A stretch of 64,000 bases of DNA. It comes from Epiperipatus broadwayi (taxonomy: Eukaryota > Onychophora > Udeonychophora > Euonychophora > Peripatidae). This document shows, piece after piece, positions 35,046 through 47,960 of this stretch (its first letter is position 1; every line of letters starts with the position of its first letter). The DNA lies in the NCBI GenBank assembly GCA_028023455.1, contig JAQFVV010000063.1, forward strand, positions 4,207,081 through 4,271,080. The letters are read 5' to 3'. The position numbers and the translations under genes were made by a program. The notes below the pieces were generated by a model. That model saw only the letters and a list, made by a program, of their open reading frames with translations. It did not search any database and was not told the DNA's origin.

Positions 35046-37646
35046 GTGAGAGTACCATATGAGCCTCACCTAAAACAATTTGTGTTTCTTTGTGAATTTA
35101 ACTGTGCCTATATCGAATCAACAGATATAAATAACTTACACCTATCTTAAGCTTTTCATATATCAGCTATATACATAAACTAGTTAGTATTAAAAGAATA
35201 ATTCTAAAAATGAATAATTCTAATTTGTTTATACACACACATAAATAAATGTTTCTAACTAATCGTATTTTTTTTATTAACTAAAACTTGACATTTGACA
35301 AAGCCTTAAGTCAACATTGCATTTTATCAGTTGAAACAAAGGAAATAAACATTTGGGGTTCATTACAAATTGTATATGTTAAACAATAGAGAGTGTGAGC
35401 ATGATTATGTGATATCCTTGCAGAAATTAATCCAGTATAAAAACGAACTAATATTGTTATAACAATAATCTTCTATTTAGTTATCAAGGCAAGAACTACA
35501 TCTGTAAATTTAAATGTGTTCGAATTTAGAACACATTTAAGAAAAAAAGAAGATTCAATATTTTAAACCTGCTTCAAGTAATTAATTTACTGCCTTTTAA
35601 TATTATAAAGAACTATAAAAAAATAATCAGTTATCAACGTCTTCGAAATGAGTTTACAAAATATATATTTAAGAAGACAAAAATTTATAAAGATGTTCTT
35701 TGGCTAGACAATTTATGCCAAGGATTTCTGCTGATGTTTTAAACCTGAACATGTAAATCTATTCCTACTTAATGCCTAAAATATAATCGTCGTAATTCTC
35801 ATTTAAGAAGCTGTCTTAATAATGGAGTATTATATTGAAGAAGATGTTAAATATTTTACTATGCAAATATTTAAAAGAATGAATATCTGGATTGCCTCTT
35901 CGAAGGATGATCAATGAATTTTATGTTTCAACATTCATCATCATTTTATTTTGTCTAAGGAGGGATATAAAACCGTTATTCTTTCTCATCTTGGATTACT
36001 TCATTGTGTATTTTAATAACCCTTAAACTTTATTTCCTTTGTGGATAATTATATTTACGTGGAAATTATTTCGTGTATTAATTTGATTTTAACAGAATAA
36101 GTGGAGAACTGATAAGATGAGCATTTTATTTTTATTTATTTAATAAAATTTAGATGTTGATATTTTGATATATGCTCTGACGAAAATGATGGCTGACTAA
36201 GGTAAAAGTTTTTTAATTATTTCAATTTGGAAGTAAGTTTTATTATATTCCAAATTGAACCTTACCCGACAATTATCATAATTTTTTTAAACAATAACAT
36301 AATTAATATCAGAATACATGCTATTACTAATCTAGTGTGAATGGATGTTATCTTATATAGACATATAGCAACACACTGAGTCATTTTATTGACACAACAT
36401 GTAGATTTATAATGTATGGTGGTATTATTTATTGTATACATGATTTTAAATTATATATATGTAAATAATTACATTTTTTTTTTCTGAATGTTAAATAGTC
36501 TATTATTGTGTGTATATATATATATATAAGCACATATTATAATTCTAAATTTTAATATTTTTATTATTGATGTGATAATATTTTGTTTCTATTATGGATT
36601 AAAATGTGTTAAACTTGATTTTAAAATTAAACAGGTCTCATTTTATTTTATTTAGTCGTTTTATAAAACCAATAATTATAGATATACATACTCACACACA
36701 TATATATTGAATCAACTTAGTGATTTAATATTTATAAAAAAAGTTATATATAGCTTATATTAAATTTATCATTACTATGGGATACTTGTGGAAATGCCTG
36801 AAGAGAGTCAATTGCGATTTCTACTCTGAGCTCGAATTCCGAGAGTAACGAGATTATTAATAGAGGAGTGGATTGGATTATATTTTAAATCACATCATCC
36901 ATCGCATTCTATAAGAAGACTCAAAGTCCAACTATAGTTAGATGCAACTTCCTCGAGTCCTGAAAAGGATCGTCCCATTATAATATATATATAGCCATAT
37001 ATGTGTGTGCTTCACCATTCACTATTTATTTAACCACAGACCATAAAGCTAAGCATAGTGAATGGATATTAAAATAAATGATTAATTATATATGTGTATA
37101 TATAATATTAAAATAAATGGTAAATTATAAAGGAAATTTAAATGTATATAATTTAGAAATTATAGAAAAAAGTTTAAAATAAAATAAATTATTTCATTAG
37201 CAAATATAAAAAAGTATTGCATCAGCAGATAAAGAATTAGCTAATGCACAAAATAAATAAGCAAAAATTTAACTTAAGATCCAATAAGAAAAGTGTAAAA
37301 TCATATGATGCTTGTAAACAATGGAAGCATTGACAGGTGTCAATTAATTAATTAATGTGAAAAAAGAGTTAAAAGGTATAAATACCAAAATTTTTCTTTG
37401 TTTAAAAAGATCATCAGCTTGTTCTAAAGTCTGAGTCATGCTTAAGTAGAGAAGTTTTCCTCCACCCTCCTTTCCATCCTTGGAGGGAATCCTAGAGATG
37501 AAGACCAGCAGAAGACTGGGGAATTATGCCTGATAATTTCCTATCTATCTGAATGGAAACATGAGCACAGATGTCCATGATGTGGACTGTAATAGACCTC
37601 CCAAAATGAACTTAATTTGCCATCCATATAAAGTTTAATCCATATA
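34684..37646. other. Non-coding stretch
   Basis: No gene is supported. A (TC)n(TA)n microsatellite lies at 35010-35045 and another (TA)n near 36515. Segments at 36780-36990 and 37430-37620 are less AT-rich, but have no open frame with a recognisable motif and no splice-flanked exon that I can defend. Confidence 0.5.
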
Positions 37647-37940
37647 CACCTAGGTCTCATTTTATGTGGATTATTTTAATGCAATTTTGAAGTTATGCGA
37701 TTGATGTTTTTTCTTAATATCTTTTTATGCAGGTTTTTTTTTATGTGATAAAGAAGTTCATGTTTCACTATACTTATTAGATATCAAGAAATTTAAATTA
37801 TTAATAACTTATTTTAACTTGAAATACTTTTTTTTTTCAAAAATATAACATTATATTATCAGCTAATGTGAATATGTCCTGAAGCTGTATTTAGAATCTT
37901 AGCTTCTATGTAAATAACCTACTTATACTAATGAAGAAGA

Positions 37941-37971
<31 letters not shown>

Positions 37972-38892
37972 GATTTATACTTACATATAAAAATATCGCA
38001 ATAAATATTCAAAAATTTTAAACTTTTAAAACGTATTTTGTTAGATGTAACAGAAATAAATAATCTTGTAGATTTTTTAAATAAATAATGAAGATTTTAT
38101 TAATTTTGTAAACTGAAAATAATCTTTCTAATGATAATGTATAATCTTTTTGTTTTGATTGTGATCTCATTTTTTTAATATAGAAACAAAATGTGAACAT
38201 TTAAAATTTATTTCAGTTGTAAACAAAAAAAGATTAATTTATTATTTTCTGATAGGTAAAAATCAATTAATCATAGATTTTATGTTGATGTTATGTTGAT
38301 GTATGAGAGAAAGAAAAATGTCAGAAAATGCTGAAATCTGAGTTTCCTGCAATGAACAACCTTTTAAGTTTTAATGAGAGCTAAATAGTTATATGTTTGG
38401 ATATCGCAAGCTTTATAAACAATTAGTAAAATCATCTCAAAGTTTAATCACCGATTACATTGTCAACAGAAAACCATTAACACAGCACAAGACTGTGAAA
38501 GTGGTGCTAGTTGTACTTCCTCTTGTGACAAATCTGATATCTACCAGTTCACAAATGAATGCATATTGTCAAATAGTGGTAATGATTAAAATATGTAGAA
38601 AAAATAATGTAAAATTAAATACTGTAGTTAATAAAGAAAGTAAAAAAAGTTTGTCTTGTATTAATTTTTTTTCAAATATTTGAAATTTTGATATTAGTCA
38701 TACTTTATTTTCTTATTTTTTTAATGCGAATTTTAAAGTAATTTTTCATTATTGCTTTTCTTTTATGCAATTTCTGAAAATTACAGAACATATCCCCCAT
38801 TATTTAAGGTAAGTTAAGTCTGTTTTTGTGTGATTTTTTTTAATGTGGGTTTTCTGTGGAACCGATCTTCCACATAAAATGAGACCCAGTTG
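37647..38892 (+). mobile_element. Tigger-like (pogo-type) DNA transposon, decayed
   Basis: The element is flanked by TA and has TIRs CACCTAGGTCTCATTTTATG and, inverted at the right end, CAACTGGGTCTCATTTTATG. This CA...CTCATTTTATG-type terminus resembles Tigger TIRs. A transposase C-terminal remnant is present at 38372-38540. An (ATA)n tract (37941-37970) has expanded inside. The second copy in the window (44811-45968) shares TIRs, subterminal sequence (TTTTGAAGTTATGCGATT-like) and the transposase remnant, in the opposite orientation. At 1.25 kb it lacks most of a ~500-residue transposase. Confidence 0.65.
38372..38540 (+). pseudogene. Transposase C-terminal remnant, Tigger-like
   Basis: The frame reads GYRKLYKQLVKSS and TDYIVNRKPL, matching at DNA level the minus-strand copy at 45170-45370 (GYRIHKQLIKSS). 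A Y-containing helix of this kind, after an ALKF(Q)-like segment, resembles the extreme C-terminus of Tigger/jerky transposases. The DDE catalytic domain and CENP-B-type DNA-binding domain are not recognisable. The open frame extends to 38683, but the last part is low-complexity and unsupported. Confidence 0.45.
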
Positions 38893-40128
38893 TATATACA
38901 CATATCTGAGTTACTGGTATTTTTTTTCTGTCATTTTTTTTACTATTGTTCTACTTAATATATATTTGTACTTTACATATATTTAAAAAAGGTCAACTAA
39001 TTGTTTCTTTTTCGTTATATATATATAGTCATGTATCGCTAGCATACATAAGAAATCAACATCTTTTTTTTTGTATTTATTATTTCATTGGTAATGTGCA
39101 ATATATATATATATATATATATATAAGGGAGGAGCTGGAAGATAGTTTAAATAAGTTAAAACTTTTATATTTTCCCCATCCTGCTACTATAAAGGTGGTT
39201 GTTTCCAAATAATTTGTAAAAGTTATTTTGATTTTCAAAAGAATCCCATCCACTTCCCACAGTTGTTTTTTTTTATTAAACATTTTTCAAAGAGACTGAA
39301 AAGAATACTTTGCCATTTAGTTTAACTAAACTTTATATTCATTTTGTAATTAGACTAAGAATGATGTTCATATTATATATATATGCATCTATTTAATTTG
39401 TTGATTTATATTTTTAGAAAAGTACCTCACACTTATTATTATACATATGTATACTTAATCAAGCCAAATGTGTATTAAATAAATACATATTAAGGGGAAG
39501 GGGCATAGTATATGTAAGCATCTGTTATTTTTATATTTTGCAATAGAGAGGTACAGTGTGTTCTTCATATAATTATTTATTCAATATTCATCAAATCTGT
39601 GTGCATAAATTAGTAAAATAATGACAATTATTGATTAATCAGGCTAAGAATAAATGCTGATATAATACCTGTGCATATAAGTTTATTTAATGACTTTGTA
39701 GTGAGGTTTTTATTATTATTGTATAATGGATTTTCTAGCATAGTAATATACAGTGTCACATATCTATATATTAATATCAATAAAGCTTTAATAATTATGG
39801 TTGTTTAACTGCATTCCCAATACAGTGTTACTTGGTAATTGTATCGTGTCTCTACATTCTTTTATTTTTTTTTTCAAATTACTTCATCCAGGGAGCTCGT
39901 AAATACTGGTATATCAATTGCCTGGAATAGTGAATCCCATTAAAGGTGCAGTGAGAAAAAATAGACATTAAGCTATCACAAAATACTTCATTTTTGAACG
40001 CATGTCATGCTTAGGCGAATGGGTTTCTTTCTCTAATAATCAATTAGACTCAAAGTAGTTATCCATTAATCAAATTGTCATCATGATGAAGATTTTACTA
40101 TATTTTAGAGACAGGCATATATATATAT
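38893..40128. other. AT-rich non-coding stretch
   Basis: (TA)n tracts lie at 39101-39125 and just before 40129. No gene is supported. Confidence 0.5.
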
Positions 40129-43100
40129 TGTAACCGTTCGATTGTGGTCCCAACTCCTTAATATCATCAAAACATCAGTGCACTGAGAATCGTAACCTCG
40201 ATCACTGATCAATTCCCGCTACTCATTGTCAGCTATTAAGAGCTGTATCCAAAAGCATATTATGCTATCTATTTTATGCACCAAGGACCACAACCAACAT
40301 CTGGAGCAACTTACCACAGACCAAACTAATGATCTAACATAAACTTTTATGATTTAATTTGATCGCAGCCAGGGTGTACCGCGATGACCTATCATAGTAG
40401 TATGATAAAATACAGTAAACAAATTATAAGTGTAATGTTATTATGTTACAAACCTTAATTTGCGATTTTATTGTATGAGACCCGATGGCCGACCGTGTAC
40501 AAGATGGCATAATTTGTAAAACTACATACGATTATGAAATTTTAAATCATCTATATGATTTTTTATACAAATGCTAGTCCAGGTAAAGCTTTGCAATAAA
40601 TAAACATAAATACTTGGGTTCTTTTTATAGTTTACTATATCATGAGACTCTTTTTATACTGACAAATGACAATTTAAAAATGTTAAGTAAATATTTTCAA
40701 TCATATCATTATTTGGTAAATCTGTTTACAAGTCTAATAATTAATTTATATTGCATATTAGAATCAACTACGCAAAGCCAAAATGATGGAAAAGGTAAAT
40801 GGGATTTATTGTACCTTACACATCATAAACTACCAAAGACTAAAAGCATCCAAATGTTTTCTCAAATATTACTAAACTCTGATATCATGTTGACGATAGT
40901 ATGTACTTTAATGTATGCTCTATCCAAGGTTTATGATTTCTGATTTTAAGAATGACACATAGCAACGGCACAGTAAGTTTAATTATAAATCAACGTTTAT
41001 TTACAAATTTATCAATAATAAGTAATTAATTCTAATGTGATAATTAAAAAAACATAAATAAACAAATAAAATAAATAAATTATAATTCTATTGACTTTCT
41101 TCACTAACATATCATAGGTACGGTTTTAAAAAACCTAATCATACCTTATTTCAATTTGATATAATGAATCTTGAGCAAATTATACTAAATTCAGCATCAA
41201 CTCATGAAATATTTAACGTCATTTCCAGATTCAATAAATCCATACCGTAAACTTATAATAATATAATAAATAATATTATATCTGTAGGATTTAGCTATAA
41301 TGCAATCATTAATTAAAATGAACATTTAAACTTACACTCCGGTAAATAATAATCAACCAACAGTTAATTATTATGAAGTAACTTGAATAGAATGTCCTGC
41401 TACAATTTGATGATCTAACTTATGAATTATGCTTACAAATGGAAGAAGATGATTTAGCAAATTAACTAAAATACTTTGCCCAACTTATATCTATGAAGTA
41501 AAACATATTCCTGTGGATGCGTTCATCTACACATAGGAATTAAATAATACTAAACGCTTTGTGGATTGATACACCATCATAAAGTAATACATATATTTAC
41601 ACAATTCCGCGGATTAACCACCAGCGCTGGAATGAATGTAAAATACAAAAAATGGCAATTAATAATCTGCGGACCACCGGCACAGATTAATGCCTTTCAA
41701 CATTATAAAACAACCTTACTATTTACTTCACATTAAAGTGCAAAATCCTCCTCCTCAGTTACTCTGATCATTCGGAAAACACTAACACTTTAGCAAATGT
41801 GGGTTCTTGCATAATAAAATGTTACACTAATCAGGACAACTAATGTACTAACTTATCTTGCTTAAAATAAAACATGTGTAATATAATATAAGTAATATTA
41901 GCATAGGAATATAAATCTGGAAAGACTCACCAAATACCTCACAAAGATTGATACATCTCATGAATTCATTTAGCACTTTTCAAGCCCTTTTGCAAGAGCT
42001 ATTCTCTTGAATAAATATTTTATTCAACCCCTATTACTTTAAACTTAATAAACTATAACTTATGAACTTCACATGCAAGTTCATATAACGATAAAATTAA
42101 AGCAATGAATTATTCATCAAATACATAAAATCTAATAGGTGTGTGTGATATAAATTAAATGTATAGCATTTTAAAGTTCAATATATGAATTTTAGCAGGT
42201 GTGTGTGTCACAAGATTGTAGAGCATTTTATAACGACAAATATGATCCGTGAATTCCATATACGATGTGTCGAACAATAAATGTACGAAGTAATAGCTAT
42301 AATTCTAGTTGAATTCCATACATGTAATGTTATCCATTTGTGTTCGTTATTATAATCACTATCAGATTAACGATTTTACGTGGCTCCATAAACAAGAAAC
42401 AATTTCAAAAATATGACTCGCAGAACTTAAATGAAAATGTTTTTCAAAAGTTATTAATTTCTACATTTCTCTATTAAAAATGTTCCAAGTTTATTACATC
42501 CATGCTAATATTTATTCATCCACGCTTAAATCTAAGAATACTAATTATAGCAATTTATTTAATCATTCCAACTGACGATAAAATTAGAAAATAGCTTTGA
42601 TAAATTATTTGAAGACTGTTTATTATCCAAATGGCAAATAAATTAACTAGCAAATATATTCCTGGCATTATAAAGTTAAATATCAATCAATACTATATTT
42701 TTATTAGAATTAGAAACGGAAATATTAAACTATGTTGATAACTTTAACACTTTACTTTAATTTAAACTTCTTCTTTTTTAAAAAACAAATTTTCATATTT
42801 ATAAAACTTCTGTAATTAAAATACTTATTTAAATTTTCCAAATTGTAGAACAATAAACATTTTAAAACATACCAAATTCTTGCAATTAACTCTTTTAAAC
42901 TGGGAAGCTCCGACATTTCAAATGTAATATTGGGAAATTATTACCGGTAATTTGATCCACTTGGCCAGCCGACTTGAACAGACTTTTAAATTTAGCAATT
43001 CATCTTATAATTAAATACCACGATTATTTTTATGTTTATAGCAAATTTGTGGTAATCAGTTTACTTGTTAACTATTTTAAAATAAACTTATCAAATTTAC

Positions 43101-43555
43101 ACCATTTGCCTTCTTACCATTTTCTTTTTCTTCTCTCTCCCTCCAAAAGCAAAACTAACAGACGATCTGCTCTTAAATTCGCGCTTTTCTCTTTTTACAT
43201 TGAGACGCATACGTAATTACTGTATTTATTTTTAATAATTTATTTTAATTGAACAACTGGTTTTTTGTTAATTCAAATGAAATAATTTTTAAGATCATTT
43301 TAAACAAATAAAACAAAATATTATATTTTAATACTATTTTACCAAATTAAATGTGTTGTCAAAATTTTTAAAAAGTTAAACATTATGATATGAATTAGCA
43401 TATGGAACGAATCAAATTTAAATTTATTAAAATAATATAAGAGAGTGATCTGTTCAAAGCGCAAATCAAGCCAATCAAATCACCAAAGAAGATAGAGAAA
43501 TTTTTTATACTAGTTACATCAATTATTATATTTTATGCTAAAATATATGGTTACA
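40129..43555. mobile_element. Candidate LTR-like insertion in an (AT)n tract
   Basis: The segment starts TGTAACCGTTCG and ends ATGGTTACA, so its tips are inverted (TGTAACC/GGTTACA). Both sides are pure (AT)n, exactly the situation of the LTR element at 6390-10950, whose LTR starts TGTAACGGG. The first ~370 bp are GC-richer, like that LTR. No second LTR, PBS or pol is found, so it could be a long solo LTR, a decayed element or a coincidence of TTACA words next to microsatellites. No ORF inside has a recognisable domain. Confidence 0.35.
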
Positions 43556-44209
43556 ATATATATATATATATATAAATCACTGAATACCACCCTGAATATT
43601 ACTCCTTTTGTTTTATAATTAGGTCTGCTGATATATGATCTGTGCTTTGCTATGCAAATGTATTGTTAATTTTTCGTTGGAGTTATATATATATATTTAA
43701 TTCCAAATGAGGCTGTGTTTAATTCAGTCTCCAGTTTCCTTAACTAATTTTAAAATGTTGACTTTATTTCTGCACTTCCTCTCTATCTAGTTAAATGCAT
43801 ACCTATGTTTAATAAGGTATATCAAATATTTTGTTTTTCTTTTATTTCAAAACTAGGAATTACAAGTGAATCTTATGTACATACACATATACTTTCTTGT
43901 TATTTGTAAATAATTCCATTAAACAAAACGTAAACAGTTGCATGCTAACAATAAACTATAATTTATAATAGTAACCAAGTTGAAGATGTTCATTATTGTA
44001 TATGTGTAAACCTGATCATCACATAATAGGATTTCTAAAAGTCTTGTCTCTACGTGACTATCAGACTGCATTTGAAAAATAATTCATGCGTTGTTAATGA
44101 AGTGAGTTGCTTAGTTATGATCTAGAGGGATAGATGAGGTTCGAACCGCCTTTACATATGTCTGTGGGTCAAGTTAAAGCAACTATACTTTCTGACCATT
44201 ACAATATAT
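43556..44209. other. AT-rich non-coding stretch
   Basis: It starts with an (AT)n tract (43556-43574) and has another near 43688. No gene is supported. Confidence 0.5.
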
Positions 44210-44325
44210 ACCATGTTTACTTGAAAATAAGATCTAATCAGAAAATAAACCTAGCATGATTTTTCAGGATGGTAATAATATAAGCCCTACTCCAAATATA
44301 TAAACCTAGTTAAGATTGTCTGCCT
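44210..44325 (+). repeat. MITE-like end, ATGTTTxCxxGAAAATAAG family
   Basis: The stretch reads CATGTTTACTTGAAAATAAG and continues with a second ATAAACCTAGCATGATTTTT block. The inverted sequence at 46990-47102 begins ATGTTTCCCCGAAAATACG. Repeats of this kind with GAAAATAAG termini are widespread in animal genomes. The two could be the ends of one nested 2.9-kb element or two separate insertions. Confidence 0.5.
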
Positions 44326-44399
44326 GATAGGTGGATTTTATTCGTCCATTGACACGTACAAAGGATGCAGTGAATTATACAGTAATGAATATAACATTC

Positions 44400-44471
44400 A
44401 AAACGTTTATATATATATATATATATATATTTAACTTGAAAACGTTTATATATATATATATATATATATTT
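44400..44471. repeat. Doubled (TA)n unit
   Basis: The word AAAACGTTTATATATAT, with its (TA)n run and TT(A/G)(A/T)ACTTGAA end, occurs twice, 41-42 bp apart. It is a local tandem duplication of a microsatellite. Confidence 0.8.
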
Positions 44472-44810
44472 GTACTTGAATAAGTTATTTTGTAGGTAGA
44501 CTCATAATTAATTATTTTAATAAAGTTGCAAACACAATTTTACTTTTCATTATCAATCTGTCTTTATTTAATCTCATATGAAAATTCTTTTTTATCTGAT
44601 GTCCAACCATATATATTGTAAATAAATCAACATCGATATCCAAAAGGCTGAAGCTTATTTCTAGCAGGTAATCTTACTTCACAAATTAATCAATCAAGCT
44701 TAACATTTTATATATTATTTTAAATTAAATACTGATATTACTAATTTCATTAACGTGTAAATAACTTAATATTCTTGTATAAAGGAAGAATGTTCTGTGA
44801 TATGATTATA

Positions 44811-45968
44811 CACTAGGGTCTTGTTTTACACGATAGATAGGTTCTCAGAAAACACGTGCAAATGAAATCGCGCAAAAATAGATGTAACTTACCTTGAAAA
44901 AGGGGAGATACGGACTGTGATTTTTCAAAAATCGCATAAGAGCAAAGCACCAACATAAAATTACTTTAAAAATCGCGCAAAAAAAAAAAAAAAGAAAGAA
45001 AAAAATATGACTAATAAAAAATTTCAAATTTGAAAAAAATTGATACAAGACAAACTTTTTAAATTATTTTTTAACTATAATATTTAATTTTATTCAAAAC
45101 AATATGTATTTTTATGCATACATTTTTTTATACATGTTTTAATTATTATCACTATTTGCCGGTAAACAGGTTCATTTGCAATTGGTTTTTGATTCTTCAC
45201 AAGAGGAAATACAACTAGCACCAACTTCACTCTCATGTTGTGTTAATTGTTTTCTGGTGACAACATAATTAATCTTTGAGATGATGATTTTATTAATTGT
45301 TTATGAATGCGATATCCAGACATACAACCATTTAGCTCTCATTGGAATTTAAGAGCACATTCGTGATTAGTGTCATTTATAAGAAAATAACTTGCCAACC
45401 GATTAGAATGTTGAAGACCTTCTCGAATCATTTTTTCAGTGAAAGGAACAGGTTCCACTTCTGTTTCATTATCTTTTTCTACATTTTCTTCTGTATCTAA
45501 ATTTTTATTTTTATCTTTAATTTTTTAATTTTCAATTCCATTTAAAAATCAAATTTCGTTTTACTTCTATTACTCACCTTTTAAAAATAAACTTGCGGAC
45601 ATTAAATGATTAATAATTGATTACATTTTTTTTTAAAAAGCAAAAACAGAATGTGATTTAAAATGCAAAATTAACATGCACAATGTTTGAACAAATTTAC
45701 ATTATAATCTTGTAAAATTTAATGTGGAAATCATGATTTTAATTTCATTATTGCATAAAATCTTACTATTATAAAGCACTGAAAATATTGAAATTACTAA
45801 GATGAAAGTCGAATTCCAATAATGTGCTATTACTTTCAATATAACGTAAGTGCGCGAAATTTAATATTTAAAGTAATAGCGTATTATCGGAGTCAACTTC
45901 CGGTGAAACACGAATCGCGTAACTTCAAAATCATGTTAAATAAGTCTGCGTAAAAAGAGACCCAGGTG
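44811..45968 (-). mobile_element. Tigger-like (pogo-type) DNA transposon, decayed, inverted copy
   Basis: It is flanked by TA, with left tip CACTAGGGTCTTGTTTTACA and right tip (minus strand) CACCTGGGTCTCTTTTTACG. The minus strand continues with TTTTGAAGTTACGCGATTCG, homologous to the subterminal part of the 37647 copy. CpGs survive in this copy where the other has TpG or CpA. Its length, 1158 bp, is similar to its partner, but the two share only parts of the interior, so they are independent deletion derivatives. Confidence 0.65.
45170..45540 (-). pseudogene. Transposase C-terminal remnant, Tigger-like
   Basis: The minus strand reads, with interruptions, a charged stretch (LDTEENVEKDNETEVEPVP), then FTEKMIREGLQHSNRLASYF, then ALKFQ and GYRIHKQLIKSS. 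This acid-rich segment followed by a helical tail resembles the C-terminus of Tigger-type transposases. At least one stop interrupts it and there is no DDE domain. Homology with 38372-38540 at DNA level supports a genuine family relic. Confidence 0.5.
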
Positions 45969-46064
45969 TAATTCTAAATGTGACATTTTCAAGCAGTAGT
46001 AAAAATTATTTCCACACTATTGAATTTGATATTATTGAATAAATGTAGATTCTTGTACTTAATG

Positions 46065-46521
46065 TATAGGGTATATGAGCACAGATTTCACATAACCCAC
46101 CACTGTCTACACTATCTCATAACACTGATACACTTGAACACATATATGTTGAAAAGATAAATAATCACCAATATACGCATTTCATGCTAAACCAGCAATC
46201 ATCAGTTGGTCAAGATTACCATCTCATATACATATATGCTATAAGTGCTCAGATATATATTAAGATAGCCAAACCTCATACTTTAATGGACAGGCTTCAA
46301 TCTACCCCACACTCCATCTCTTCAACCGTCCATCCAATTGAAAATCTGATGATGGAATGCTCGAAGGTCACCCTGAGGCCAAGATTCTTGTCACACCCTT
46401 GTTGGCCTAAGGTCAATCTGACCCATCATGTACAGGACATAATCCATTTTTAATACATATACAATGGATGGGCTGATATCTCTACTATGTAATAACTAAA
46501 ACACACCGGTTTATTATATGC

Positions 46522-46552
<31 letters not shown>

Positions 46553-46900
46553 ATACCTCTCTCTCTATATATATATATATATATAATATATAGGGTGACC
46601 TTCAAGCATTCCATCATCAGATTTTCAATTGGATGGATGGTTGAAGAGTTGGAGTGTGGAGTAGATTGAAGCCTGTCTATTAAAGCATGAGGTTTGGCTA
46701 ACTTAGTGTATATCTGAGCACTTATAGCACATATGTGTAGAGATAGTAATCTGGACCAACTGATGATTGCTGGTTTAGCATTTAATACGTATATTGGTGA
46801 TTATTTATCTTTTCAACATATATGTGTTCAAGTGTATAGTGTTATGAGATTGTGTGGAGAGTGGTGGGTCATGTGAAAGTCTGTGCTCATATACCCTATA
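46065..46900. repeat. Large palindrome with ~310-bp arms
   Basis: The left arm (46065-46374) and right arm (46592-46900) are inverted copies at roughly 85-90% by eye, both running from TATAGGGTATATGAGCACAG to AAGGTCACCCT. The 217-bp spacer holds (CT)n(TA)n microsatellites (46522-46590) and an inverted partner of the sequence at 46920-46945 (AACACACAGG-like). A 22-bp related direct repeat (GAATAAATGTAGATT...) occurs outside both arms at 46037 and 46985. The plus-strand frame at 46184-46453 follows the left arm and is not a supported gene. Confidence 0.8.
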
Positions 46901-46989
46901 TATTACATATATAGACACAGATATGTAATAAGCCTGTGTGTTTCAGTTATTTTTGTACTTAAATAAATTAGATTTTTGGATTTGGAATA

Positions 46990-47102
46990 AATGTAGATTT
47001 TTGTGCATGAAAAAAATAAGACATTTCCTGAAAATAACTCCTAGGCCGCCTTTTAAAGCAAAAATTAATATAAGACCTAGTCGTATTTTCGGGGAAACAT
47101 AG
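46990..47102 (-). repeat. MITE-like end, inverted partner of 44210-44325
   Basis: The minus strand reads ATGTTTCCCCGAAAATACGA, CTAGGTCTTATATTAATTTT and a later TTATTTTCAGGAAATGTC block, typical of a dispersed repeat family with GAAAATAAG termini. Confidence 0.55.
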
Positions 47103-47880
47103 TAATACGTTTGCTATGTATGTTAGTAGGCTTGCTAAAATACATATGCAAAGTTATTATAAATAAACAAGGAAGTGAAAATTAATATACAAGTATTAAA
47201 TAAAATTTATAATGAAACTTATATTAAATTTTTAAAATATACATATAACATTACATTCCTATATTGGCATGCCTTTAGTTTTTGATGATGGATAAGTTGA
47301 AATTATTTGTTATTTCTAATCATTGAGGTCTTATCTTGTTTTTTTGACAGACATCTAGGTCTATGTTTTTATTTTTATATGACATTGGCTATTACTTAAA
47401 ATGATTTATTATTTTGCTGAAGCAAATATTTAGATATCTCATTATAATATTTAAATACAAATATATTGTCTATACTGAACTTAATGTAATTAGAAGGGAT
47501 GTGAACTCAGACACTTTCAAACTTCCTAACAGCTATCCACTCGATCACATGACCACATATATGTGAAAAAGATAACCAGCACTCATCATTTGGTCCTCAT
47601 TATAATTTAAATAAATACTATAAATCTTCTTTCACCATATCACTTAGTAATTTATCTTTTTCCAAAAAGGCTTTCAGATAAATTAATAAAAAGTTGGAAA
47701 GAATGACAGAAATTTTATGCAATAATGGTATGATGTATGCTGCATCCATTACAGAATTACAAACCTCAGTAAAACATTGTAAACATTTGTTTTTTGTCGC
47801 CTAACTTATACGTTAATATGTAGAAGCAAATTATTGTAAATTTTATCATTTATGTTACATAAGCTTACAAGAAATATCAA
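47103..47880. other. Non-coding stretch
   Basis: No gene or element is supported. Confidence 0.5.
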
Positions 47881-47960
47881 GCATTGGTGGTCGAGAGGCC
47901 AGCGACAGCTGCTTTAGAAGCAGTTGTCCCGGGTTAGCGGGTTCACTTCCTGGCTGATGC
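47881..47960 (+). repeat. tRNA-like SINE head
   Basis: The 80-base segment folds roughly like a tRNA: GCATTGG pairs with CTGATGC (two G-U), GTC pairs with GAC, and GCTGC/GCAGT close a 7-base loop, TTTAGAA. The T arm has a mismatch and no CCA is needed. The core GTTGTCCCGGGTT and acceptor GCATTGGTGG resemble animal tRNA-Gly. A downstream GGCACATGGGAAAAAATA is shared loosely with the 53887 copy, so both probably belong to one tRNA-Gly-derived SINE family and are not functional tRNA genes. Confidence 0.6.

Noticed and set aside
40614-40943. Plus-strand frame of 109 codons
   Set aside because: It is the longest frame in the region, but has no domain, no codon bias different from surroundings and no splice context.
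47881-47960. Functional tRNA-Leu gene (loop with TAG anticodon)
   Set aside because: The T arm is mismatched, the extra arm is irregular, and the acceptor and core match tRNA-Gly-derived SINE heads.
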